Shown here piece after piece: positions 1 through 6,931 of a DNA stretch of 10,076 nucleotides; the first letter of the stretch is position 1; every line of letters begins with the position of its first letter. The notes below the pieces were generated by a model. It searched no databases. It was not told where the DNA came from and saw only the letters and a program-made list of their open reading frames with translations. The DNA is from Syntrophales bacterium. GTDB taxonomy: Bacteria > Desulfobacterota > Syntrophia > Syntrophales > UBA2251. Position numbers and translations under genes: made by a program. Location of the stretch: positions 1 to 10,076 of the forward strand of contig JALNWL010000080.1 in assembly GCA_023230905.1 (NCBI GenBank). Reading direction: 5' to 3'.

Positions 1-69
1 GGATTCCCGAAAACGGGGCCGGTTTGGAAACCCCGGACGGAACCCGCCCTCGCAAACCGAAATCTTCGT

Positions 70-1155
70 TCATTTCACCGCGCGTTTCGGCACGGGGAGG
101 ACCCCGATGGCGTCCTCCGACAGGCTGCCCATGTAGAGCTTTCCATCGTGTTCCAGCACATTGGTGATCTGGCCGAAGGTGCCGGTCGGGTCCTGGAGGT
201 TATGAACGATCGTGCCGTTGCCGTCCAACCCCAGGACGTAACCGTAATTTTTCGGCGCCGGCATGAGGGCGCGGGGCAGGCGACGGAGCACCTTGCGGAG
301 GGGCGGGTGGGGGAAGAGCACCGTATCGGCGAGTTTGTCGCGCGGCGAGACGATCGTCACCCAGAAAACGCCGTCGCTCCCGGGGAACAGGCCGTCCGGA
401 AAGCCCGGCAGGTTGTCGATGAAAACCTCGGAGGTCCCGGTCCGGGGGCCGCTGAGCCGGATGCGGAGGAGCCGGTACGTCCCCATTTCCGCCAGGATCA
501 GGAACGTGTTGTCGGGGGCGACCGCGACCCCGTTGGGGAAATAGAGGCCGTCCAGCACGAGCCGTGTCTTGCGGGTCGCCGGATCATAGGCCAGGAGCCT
601 CCCGTTGGGTCGGTGCTCCAAAAGATCGTCCATGTATTGATCGTCGGTGAATTTCTTCGACACGTCCGTGAAATAGATCGTCCCGTCCGGGGCGATGGCG
701 AGGCCGTCCACGTTCCGGAAGGGGACGCCGCCCTGCTCGACCGTGAGGGTCGTGACCGTCCCGTCCGACGCAACGGACCGCAGCCCGTTCCTGCCGTTGC
801 AGACGATCAGGTTTCCGGCCGCGTCGAAGGCGATGCCGAGCGGCCACCCCCCGATCTCGACAAAGACCTTGGGGGTTTTCCCCTCCCGGTCGTACCGGAT
901 GATGCGGCCGTCCTTTGTCCCGGCGTAGAGCCGTCTCTCCCGGTCGATGGCCACGCCTTCCAGCGGCGATCCCATCCCCGATTCGAGGCGCTGGACGCCT
1001 GACAGCAAATTGTTCGGCGTATAGACGCCCGTCCGTTCCGGTGCGGCCGGGGGGACCCACGGCGCGGGGTCGATGGCGACGGGCCAAAAGGAGAGGTAAA
1101 GGGCCAGCAGAACCGCGATGCCGACAAGACCGGACAGCAGGGGATGTTTCTTCAT
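70..1155 (-). CDS. Membrane-anchored SMP-30/strictosidine-synthase-like beta-propeller protein
   Basis: 361 residues. Residues 1-26 are a short basic start plus a hydrophobic helix (about 8-24) with no lipobox or clear cleavage site, so it is probably an N-terminal anchor with the rest in the periplasm. Residues 50-355 show repeated propeller-blade units of the type G(V/I)A-D--G-(L/I)-----G (around 67, 107, 150, 209 and 254). The stretch from FTDVSKKF (162-169) through HRPNGRLLAYDP (181-192) to FPNGVAVAPD (206-215) resembles the strictosidine-synthase/APMAP-type conserved region. Relatives include gluconolactonases, lactonases and arylesterase-like hydrolases, so a metal-dependent hydrolase of lactones or esters is possible, but the substrate cannot be read from sequence. 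The start is supported by an AGGAGGT five bases upstream of the ATG (plus-strand 1161-1167). It is divergent from the tRNA nucleotidyltransferase gene with no obvious functional link. Family is fairly sure; function is open. Confidence 0.85.
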   Translation of the reverse strand: MKKHPLLSGLVGIAVLLALYLSFWPVAIDPAPWVPPAAPERTGVYTPNNLLSGVQRLESGMGSPLEGVAIDRERRLYAGTKDGRIIRYDREGKTPKVFVEIGGWPLGIAFDAAGNLIVCNGRNGLRSVASDGTVTTLTVEQGGVPFRNVDGLAIAPDGTIYFTDVSKKFTDDQYMDDLLEHRPNGRLLAYDPATRKTRLVLDGLYFPNGVAVAPDNTFLILAEMGTYRLLRIRLSGPRTGTSEVFIDNLPGFPDGLFPGSDGVFWVTIVSPRDKLADTVLFPHPPLRKVLRRLPRALMPAPKNYGYVLGLDGNGTIVHNLQDPTGTFGQITNVLEHDGKLYMGSLSEDAIGVLPVPKRAVK

Positions 1156-1596
1156 AAGAGACCTCCTGATGGCTGGGGCGACCGGTTGTGAGACGGAGAG
1201 AACGTTTTCCCCCGACCCGGCGGGCCGAAACCGGCCCCTTTGGGGCGTCGGGCCGACCGGCGCGATCGGACGATCCGAATCTGGAATGCCGTCAATCTTG
1301 CATACATTGAACGGTCCGTCAATCGACGACTTTACAGTGATTCATGCCGGCCGGGATTCTATGTTGCGGAATCTATTCTTTTCTTGTAACAACTGGCCTG
1401 AGAACCGCCAAGCTGTGGGCTCAGGATTGAGGAACGGGGCCCAATGGGGGGCGGCGGCGCGTCCATCGGCAAACGGGTTGAAGGGCGGATTCGCACGGCA
1501 GGTCCCGGTCGTGATCGGGGGGCTGACAGGCGTTTGCAGGGGGACTGAAGCGGCGTTCCCGTCGAGTATCCGGCTTCGCGCGAGAGAAACCCTCAC
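1156..1596. other. Long divergent intergenic region, no convincing gene
   Basis: About 440 bases separate two divergent genes. The ends are GC-rich, but the core around 1284-1400 is noticeably AT-richer than anything nearby, as expected for promoters. Visible structure: a 9-base direct repeat CCGTCAATC at 1289-1297 and 1316-1324; a small inverted repeat GATCG-GA-CGATC at 1264-1275; and an inverted repeat CCTGAG...CTCAGG at about 1395-1425 with a second inner pairing. On the minus strand a TTGACG lies in the repeat at about 1318-1323, but the hexamer 17 bases further on is a poor -10. Short open frames crossing this region have no recognisable protein character. Regulatory role is inference. 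Confidence 0.4.
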
Positions 1597-2976
1597 ATGG
1601 ATCGGCTTGCTCAGATGCATCCACGGAACATCCCTCCCGAGGTCTCTTCACCCCTCCCCGCGCTGCGGGAAGGGGCGGCGGCCATCGTGCGCGCCCTGCG
1701 CCGCGCCGGCCACGAGGCCTACTGGGTCGGCGGCTGCGTACGGGACCTGATCCGCGGCATCCCGCCCGCGGATTTCGACATCGCCACCTCGGCCACCCCG
1801 GACGAGGTCGAGGGCCTCTTCCCCCGTACCGTTCCGGTGGGCGCGAGCTTCGGCGTGATCCTCGTCGTCGAGGACGGCCGTCCCTTCGAGGTGGCGACCT
1901 TCCGGACCGAGGGGGGCTATGCCGATGGCCGCCGCCCGGATACGGTCCGCTTCGCCGGGGCGGAGGAGGACGTCCGACGCCGGGACTTCACAATCAACGG
2001 CCTGCTCATGGACCCCGAGACGGGCGGGGTGATCGACCGCGTGGGCGGGCAGGCCGATCTCGCCGCGCGGTTGATCCGGACCATCGGTGATCCGGAGGCG
2101 CGCTTCGGCGAGGACCGCCTGCGGATGCTCCGCGCCGTCCGCTTTGCCGCGAATCTCGATTTTGTCCTGGAGGCCGAGACGCAGGCGGCCATCGTCCGGC
2201 ATGCCCCGGTCATCGCCGCCGTCAGCGCCGAGCGCATCCGGGGGGAACTGACCCGGATCCTGACGGAGGGCGGCGCCCGGCGCGGGATGGAACTCCTCGC
2301 GGCGACCGGACTGCTGCGGGTCATTCTGCCGGAGGTCCAGGCCCTGCGGGGGGTGGACCAGCCGCCCCGCTTCCACCCGGAGGGGGATGTGTGGGTGCAT
2401 ACCCTGCGGATGCTGGAACTCCTGTCGGAGGCGCCGCCGGCGGATTCCCGCCTGGCGTGGGCCGTTCTGCTCCACGACGCGGGGAAGGCCGTGACGCGCT
2501 CCGAGGACGAGCGGGGCGTCCATTTCTACGGCCACGTAGGCGAGGGTGTGCGCATCGCCGCGGACGTGCTCCGCCGCCTGCGGTTTTCGCGGACGGAGAC
2601 GGAGGCCGTCCTGGACCTCGTCGGCGGCCACATGCAATTCATGCACGTGCGCGAGATGCGCCCGAACCGCCTGAAGCGCCTGCTGCGCGGGGAGTTGTTC
2701 GACCTGCACCTGGAGCTGCACCGGCTGGACTGCTTGGGGAGCCACGGGATGCTGGACCATTACGATTTCTGCGTGCAAAAACGGGCGGAACTCGACGACG
2801 CCGTCCTCCGGCCCCCGCGTCTCATCACGGGGCGGGACCTGATCGGGATGGGGTTCGTGCCGGGGCCGCGGTTTTCGGAGATCCTGAAGGCCGTGGAGGA
2901 CGCGCAACTCGACGGCGAGATCGAAACGCCGGAAGACGCGCGCCGTTTCGTCGCGGAGCGGTGGCTGGAGAACTGA
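1597..2976 (+). CDS. cca: CCA-adding tRNA nucleotidyltransferase / poly(A) polymerase family with HD domain
   Basis: 459 residues, class II nucleotidyltransferase that adds or repairs the 3' CCA of tRNA (or the A part of it) in the cytoplasm. The head domain shows the VGGCVRD motif (44-50) and the catalytic pair in DFD (D59, D61). These are followed by RRDFTIN (128-134), which helps choose the sugar, and GEDRLRMLRAVRFA (171-184), the base-recognition/neck region. The C-terminal half has an HD metal-phosphohydrolase domain: H268, H293-D294, H313 and H345 are plausible metal ligands. HD domains occur in many bacterial enzymes of this family, including E. coli Cca with its phosphatase/phosphodiesterase activity. 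Strict CCA, A-adding and CC-adding members cannot be separated here; another nucleotidyltransferase elsewhere in the genome would suggest split activities. ATG at 1597 is preferred (weak GAGAG upstream); ATG at 1615 is the alternative and loses only six residues. It stands alone as a transcription unit. Confidence 0.93.
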   Translation: MDRLAQMHPRNIPPEVSSPLPALREGAAAIVRALRRAGHEAYWVGGCVRDLIRGIPPADFDIATSATPDEVEGLFPRTVPVGASFGVILVVEDGRPFEVATFRTEGGYADGRRPDTVRFAGAEEDVRRRDFTINGLLMDPETGGVIDRVGGQADLAARLIRTIGDPEARFGEDRLRMLRAVRFAANLDFVLEAETQAAIVRHAPVIAAVSAERIRGELTRILTEGGARRGMELLAATGLLRVILPEVQALRGVDQPPRFHPEGDVWVHTLRMLELLSEAPPADSRLAWAVLLHDAGKAVTRSEDERGVHFYGHVGEGVRIAADVLRRLRFSRTETEAVLDLVGGHMQFMHVREMRPNRLKRLLRGELFDLHLELHRLDCLGSHGMLDHYDFCVQKRAELDDAVLRPPRLITGRDLIGMGFVPGPRFSEILKAVEDAQLDGEIETPEDARRFVAERWLEN

Positions 2977-3037
2977 AGATGACAGACGGGAACACCGGGC
3001 CGGAAAAGCCGCGTCGGGATAACGACAGGCATCGGAA

Positions 3038-3064
3038 GGCGATCCCGGCTGTGCCGGGATCGCC
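3038..3064. terminator. Perfect 12-bp hairpin between convergent genes
   Basis: Arms GGCGATCCCGGC (3038-3049) and GCCGGGATCGCC (3053-3064) pair perfectly around a TGT loop. It sits between the stop of the nucleotidyltransferase gene and the stop of the convergent oxidoreductase gene, the expected place for a shared bidirectional terminator. There is no T-tract on either side, so it is not a classical intrinsic terminator; it may act as a 3' end-stabilising stem or with Rho/NusG. It could also be a dispersed palindromic repeat. Confidence 0.5.
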
Positions 3065-3118
3065 CTGGTCCTCCCATCCACCATAGCGAGATGAACGGGA
3101 AGACGAGGACTTATCTTG

Positions 3119-4750
3119 CTATTGGATGCCTTCCCTGTCGAGGATCAGCCGGGCCGCCCGCCAGCCGTTGAGCTGGCAGGAGCCCACGCCGTGCCAGGCC
3201 TGGGTCCAGTTGCTGGTGATGAAGACGTTTTCGACCGGCGTCGTGTTGGGGACCTTCTGCCATTGATCCAGGGTCAGCTCGAAGCCGTAGACCACGCCTC
3301 CCCGGTTCATCGTGTACCGCTCGAGCGTCCGGGGGGTGTACCCCTCCTTGAACACGATGTTCTTTGGGTCCTTGAGTGCGGGGATGGCGTTGGCGGCCAG
3401 CGCGATGAGCTCATCCACCTTCTGTTCCTTCATCCGGGCGTAGGCCGCCGGATCCTTTGGCCATATGGAGATATCGGAATAGGCGTCCAGCTTGACCACG
3501 GACTTGCCCGGGGGTGCGTAGACGGAATCGCCCAAATTGGAGTAGATCGTGATGGCGGCGGCGCCGTTCCGGAAGTCGCCCTTCATCATGGCGTCGTAAT
3601 TCTTCCGACTGTCGAGGGAGGTGTTGTAGAGGATTTCCGAGTCTTCCTGGCCCTGCGCCTTGAGGTCCACGTTGAGACCCAGGTAGACCCCGAACAGGGA
3701 GTTGGCCGGCTTCATCTTCTCGAGCTTCTCGAGATAGGCGGCGGGCATGTTTTCCTTACCGATCAGGGTATAGGCGAGCTGGTACGGATCGGTGTTCGCC
3801 ACGACGTAGCGGGCGGTGTAAGTCTGGCCGTCCGATGTCGCGACGCCGGTTGCCCGGCCGTTTTCCAGGACGATCTTCTTGACGAGCGTGCCGGTTTTAA
3901 CCACGCCCCCCAATTCGTGGATGCGTGCCGCGTAGCCGTCGGATAGCGCCTGCGACGTGCCCTTGACGTGCCAGGCGCCGTCGGACAGGTAGGTTTCCGT
4001 GGCCGCCAGCATGACCAGCGCCGTCTGCTTTTCGATCGGAGCGCCGTAATACACCCAGAGCTGGGAGACCACCGCCTTGATTTCCTCGTTCTTGAAGCAG
4101 TGGTCCATCAGATCCCGGACGGTGCGGTCCTTCCATTTGAAGAAGTTCGGCTGCCGGAGCGGCACCATGATCTGGGTCAGCTTGGCGCGCGTGCCGCCGT
4201 ATCGGAAGAGGTCCTTGAGTTCAAGCATCTCGCCGTACACGCTCCGGCAGAGGGTGTGGAAGGTCTCGATGCCCTCGGCCTCCTCGGGCCACTGCTTCTT
4301 GAGGGCGCCCTTGAAGCCCGCCCAGTTCGTTGGGAGGGTGATGTCCACGCCGGGGAAGCAGGAGCGGTAGAGGTGCGGCACCTCGTAGAATTCGACCTTT
4401 TGGTCGACCCCCGTCAGCTTGATGAGCTGGTACAGGCCGCGGTCGAGCCTGCCGGGACCGCCGCCGGCCATCTCGTGCAGGGCCGTATCGAACACGAACT
4501 CGCCCCGCCGGAAATTCGACGTGCTGCCGCCGACCTTGTGGTGCTTTTCGAGGACCAGCACCTTCTGGCCCTTGACGGCCAGGTGGGCCGCGGCGGAGAG
4601 TCCGCCCATGCCCGCGCCGATGACGATCACGTCGTAGTCGGCCTTTGAGGCGGGCAGGTTCTTGGTTGTGCAGGCGCCGAGGCCTAAAGCCAGGAACGCC
4701 GCGAGCAGGAAGATCAGAACGGATCGCAGGGTGAACGGCTTGCGAAGCAT
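3119..4750 (-). CDS. FAD-dependent oxidoreductase lipoprotein, phytoene desaturase / retinol saturase superfamily
   Basis: 543 residues. Residues 1-27 form a lipoprotein signal peptide: basic start, hydrophobic core (11-24) and lipobox LGAC with C27 as the lipidated cysteine. T28 follows rather than Asp, which in model Gram-negatives favours outer-membrane sorting. The mature part opens with the Rossmann FAD motif DVIVIGAGMGGLSAAAHLA (40-58) and an acidic residue at the end of beta-2 (E68), then GGSTSNFRRGEFVFDTALH (74-92). The C-terminal end has the second FAD-contact region ENVFITSNWTQAWHGVGSC (507-525). These are features of the CrtI/CrtISO/RetSat amine-oxidase-like superfamily, which desaturates, isomerises or saturates polyenes; the substrate here is unknown. 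The open frame continues far upstream, but a GGGAGGTG ribosome site and a promoter fix the start at 4750. It diverges from the NrfD operon. An exported flavoenzyme without a twin-arginine signal is odd. Family is confident, reaction is not. Confidence 0.87.
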   Translation of the reverse strand: MLRKPFTLRSVLIFLLAAFLALGLGACTTKNLPASKADYDVIVIGAGMGGLSAAAHLAVKGQKVLVLEKHHKVGGSTSNFRRGEFVFDTALHEMAGGGPGRLDRGLYQLIKLTGVDQKVEFYEVPHLYRSCFPGVDITLPTNWAGFKGALKKQWPEEAEGIETFHTLCRSVYGEMLELKDLFRYGGTRAKLTQIMVPLRQPNFFKWKDRTVRDLMDHCFKNEEIKAVVSQLWVYYGAPIEKQTALVMLAATETYLSDGAWHVKGTSQALSDGYAARIHELGGVVKTGTLVKKIVLENGRATGVATSDGQTYTARYVVANTDPYQLAYTLIGKENMPAAYLEKLEKMKPANSLFGVYLGLNVDLKAQGQEDSEILYNTSLDSRKNYDAMMKGDFRNGAAAITIYSNLGDSVYAPPGKSVVKLDAYSDISIWPKDPAAYARMKEQKVDELIALAANAIPALKDPKNIVFKEGYTPRTLERYTMNRGGVVYGFELTLDQWQKVPNTTPVENVFITSNWTQAWHGVGSCQLNGWRAARLILDREGIQ

Positions 4751-4754
4751 GGGG

Positions 4755-4762
4755 CACCTCCC
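4755..4762 (-). promoter_or_regulatory. Ribosome binding site that fixes the oxidoreductase start
   Basis: Read on the minus strand this is GGGAGGTG, four bases before the ATG at 4750. Because the frame stays open for over 1.2 kb upstream, this site together with the signal peptide directly after the ATG decides the true start. Confidence 0.7.
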
Positions 4763-4778
4763 GGGTAAAATTTTCCGT

Positions 4779-4807
4779 ATCATCCCATCAAAGGGTCCGT
4801 CTGTCAA
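4779..4807 (-). promoter_or_regulatory. Sigma-70-type promoter for the FAD oxidoreductase gene
   Basis: On the minus strand TTGACA (plus coordinates 4802-4807) is a perfect -35 hexamer. It is followed after exactly 17 bases by GATGAT (4779-4784), matching the -10 consensus at four of six positions. The predicted transcript would start near 4772, giving a leader of about 20 bases that contains the GGGAGGTG site. No start site has been measured; this rests on hexamers, spacing and position only. Confidence 0.55.
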
Positions 4808-4933
4808 GGAGCGGGAAAGCGTGGAATCAGGGCGGCAAAAACCCCTCCGGCCCGGGTACGAAACCCGTTCGATCCGGGCGCGGTCGATCAGAATCCTGTT
4901 GCGCCGATGTCGCGAATATGGTAAGGGAACCCC

Positions 4934-6172
4934 ATGAAAAATTCGCCTCTGCTCGACAGCCTCAAGGCCGCAGGCGGACGGATCGTGTCCGGCGGCCCGA
5001 TTTACCTGTCCGGGGTGAGTCTTTTCGCGCTTCTGTTCATCGCCGGCTCCGTCACCGGCATCTATTCCGTTTATTTCGAGGGGAGCCGTCACGCCTACGG
5101 GACCTCCCGCGAGATCCCGCTCGCGATGCTCATCTCCACCTATACCTTCTTCGTGGTGGCCTCGACGGGGCTTTGCCTCGTGTCCTCCATCGGCCACATC
5201 TTCGGCGTGCGGGCGTTCCAGCCGATCGCGAAGCGGGCGGTCCTGCTGTCCGTGATTACGATTCTGTCGGGGTTTCTCGTCATCGGCCTGGAGCTGGAAA
5301 ACCCCTTTCGGCTCGCGATCTACCTGTTCACCTCGCCCAATTTCTCCTCCAATATCTGGTGGATGGGCACCCTCTACGCCTGCGAGGTCGTCCTGCTGAT
5401 CATCGAATTCATTTTCCTCATGCTCGACCGGCACCGGGTTTCGGCGGTCGTCGGATTCTTCGGGATCCTCTTCGGCGTCGCCGCCATCAGCAATCTGGGC
5501 GGCGTCTTCGCCATGCTGAACGGGCGGGAATTCTGGTACGGGCCGTATCTCCCCATTTTCTTCATCGCCTCGGCCGTCATGATGGGCTGCGGGGCCATCA
5601 TTTTCTTCACCGTCCTCGCCCACCGGATACGGGGCGCGGCCCTCGAAGGCCAGGTCGCCCGTTCCTTGGCGGCGGTCGGAAAGCTGCTGATGCTGATGCT
5701 GGCGGTGGTCCTGTTCTTCACCATCTGGCGGATGGTTTCCCTGACGGCGGGCGGGACGGAAAAGCTCATGGTGCTCGACGCCCTCGTCCGGGGGCCCTAT
5801 GCCTTCAACTTCTGGGCGCTGGAGATCGGCCTGGGGATCGCCTTGCCCCTGCTGCTGCTCCTGGGGTCCCGGGGCAGGCGGATCGGGATCATGTTCCTGT
5901 CCGTGACCCTGATGATCCTCGGCGCCTTCTTCGCCCGTCTGCAGATGGTGGTGGTCGGGCAGATCGTTCCCCTGTACTGGGACCTCGGCGTGAGCGAATA
6001 TTCCCGGCTGCACACATATGCCCCCACCTGGCAGGAGGCCCTGGTCGTGCTCGCGGGCGTCGGGTTTTGCGGCGCCGCGTTTCTTTTGGGGGAGAAAATC
6101 TTCGCGAACTTCGACGAGGCCGAAGCCAGCGCTGAGGTGAAAATCGGAAAGGTTGACGGCGACGAACCATGA
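4934..6172 (+). CDS. nrfD: NrfD/PsrC-family integral membrane quinol-reacting subunit
   Basis: 412 residues, very hydrophobic. I count about ten membrane helices, near residues 27-47, 66-88, 103-121, 143-163, 171-192, 205-228, 248-268, 291-311, 317-336 and 367-386, with a charged cytoplasm-like tail. The helix count resembles the HybB/ActC/QrcD type of NrfD proteins rather than the eight-helix PsrC type. The family binds menaquinol/menaquinone and passes electrons to or from an attached iron-sulfur subunit, with no cofactor of its own. The motif HIFGVRAFQPIAKRA (88-102) and the loop NPFRLAIYLFTSPNFSSNIWWMG (123-145) look family-like. AAGGGA five bases before the ATG serves as ribosome site. 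It is first in a three-gene operon and its TGA overlaps the ATG of the next gene. The symbol denotes the family, not a demonstrated role in nitrite reduction. Confidence 0.88.
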   Translation: MKNSPLLDSLKAAGGRIVSGGPIYLSGVSLFALLFIAGSVTGIYSVYFEGSRHAYGTSREIPLAMLISTYTFFVVASTGLCLVSSIGHIFGVRAFQPIAKRAVLLSVITILSGFLVIGLELENPFRLAIYLFTSPNFSSNIWWMGTLYACEVVLLIIEFIFLMLDRHRVSAVVGFFGILFGVAAISNLGGVFAMLNGREFWYGPYLPIFFIASAVMMGCGAIIFFTVLAHRIRGAALEGQVARSLAAVGKLLMLMLAVVLFFTIWRMVSLTAGGTEKLMVLDALVRGPYAFNFWALEIGLGIALPLLLLLGSRGRRIGIMFLSVTLMILGAFFARLQMVVVGQIVPLYWDLGVSEYSRLHTYAPTWQEALVVLAGVGFCGAAFLLGEKIFANFDEAEASAEVKIGKVDGDEP

Positions 6173-6918
6173 CGTTCAAACCCTTCGAAGACGGAAATCC
6201 GTTTGAAGCGTCCGGAGCGATCTCCTCCGTGGATCGCAGGGCGTTCCTGAAGATCGGGCTGGTCGTCACCGGCGTGTTTGCCGGCGGCACCGTGGTGTCC
6301 GCCGTCTCCGCCGCCGAAAAGATCTTCCCGAGGGGGTCCTTCCCGGAGAAATATCCCTACAAACCGCACTACTGCATGGTGATCCGCGTGGATCGATGCA
6401 TCGGCTGCCGCCGGTGCGTGGATGCCTGCGTGGCCGCCAATGCCGTTGCGGATTACGGCTGGCGCACCCTGGTGTTGGAGCGGGAGGAAAAGGCCGCCAT
6501 CGGCCAGCCGCGGGAGTTCATCCCGATCCTGTGCAATCAGTGTAACAATCCCCCCTGCGTGCGCGCCTGTCCCGTGCGGGCGACCTACAAGGACCGGAAA
6601 AACGGGATCGTCATGATGGACGACAAGAAGTGCATCGGCTGCAAGATCTGTATCGCGGCCTGCCCGTACGACGCCCGGTACTACAACGAGGAAAAGGGGG
6701 CCATCGACAAGTGCGATTTCTGCTTTGAATCGCGCCTGTCCCGCGGCGAGAAAAGCACGGCCTGCTCGGTGCATTGTCCCGCCGATGTCCGCATTTTCGG
6801 AGACCTGTCCGATCCCCGGGATCGGGTGTACCACCTGATTCACCAGTTGCAGAAACCGGTCTGGGTGCTCAAGAAGGAGTCCGGGGCCAGGCCCAACGTC
6901 TTTTACATGAAAGGTTAG
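6169..6918 (+). CDS. Tat-exported four-cluster [4Fe-4S] ferredoxin-like electron-transfer subunit (NrfC/HmcB/DmsB type)
   Basis: 249 residues. The N-terminal DRRAFLKIG (22-30) followed by a hydrophobic stretch and VSAAEK (46-51) is a twin-arginine signal, so the protein should be folded with its clusters and then exported. Sixteen cysteines make four cluster-binding groups: C77/80/83/87, C122/125/130/134, C155/158/161/165 and C182/185/199/203. This is the usual layout of the DmsB/NrfC/HmcB family, with the first and last groups mixed across the fold. Its probable role is to shuttle electrons between the NrfD quinol site and the cytochrome encoded next. Its ATG overlaps the NrfD stop (ATGA at 6169-6172), so the two are translationally coupled and probably made in equal amounts. 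All sixteen ligands are present, so it looks functional. The physiological direction of flow is not decidable. Confidence 0.92.
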   Translation: MTFKPFEDGNPFEASGAISSVDRRAFLKIGLVVTGVFAGGTVVSAVSAAEKIFPRGSFPEKYPYKPHYCMVIRVDRCIGCRRCVDACVAANAVADYGWRTLVLEREEKAAIGQPREFIPILCNQCNNPPCVRACPVRATYKDRKNGIVMMDDKKCIGCKICIAACPYDARYYNEEKGAIDKCDFCFESRLSRGEKSTACSVHCPADVRIFGDLSDPRDRVYHLIHQLQKPVWVLKKESGARPNVFYMKG

Positions 6919-6931
6919 CCGGGGCGACGAC

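Noticed and set aside
1..69. Imperfect stem around GGGG-CCGG-TTT / AAACCCC downstream of the beta-propeller gene
   Set aside because: Needs a bulge and has no T-run; too weak and too near the window edge to call a terminator.
1331..1366. TTTACA ... TATGTT as a plus-strand promoter for the nucleotidyltransferase gene
   Set aside because: The hexamers are 23 bases apart, too far for a sigma-70 promoter.
1342..1620. Possible 92-residue minus-strand gene in the long intergenic region
   Set aside because: No ribosome site, Pro/Arg/Ala-rich without motifs, and it overlaps the start of the nucleotidyltransferase gene.
1648..3084. Minus-strand open frame of 478 codons opposite the tRNA nucleotidyltransferase
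   Set aside because: It mirrors a gene with clear catalytic motifs and has no recognisable domain; it is a codon-bias artefact of high GC.
4751..6013. Minus-strand open frame extending the flavoenzyme upstream by about 420 residues, antisense to the NrfD gene
   Set aside because: The extension is low-complexity Asp/Glu/His/Gln/Pro-rich text typical of the reverse frame of GC-rich genes. The promoter, ribosome site and signal peptide all place the start at 4750.
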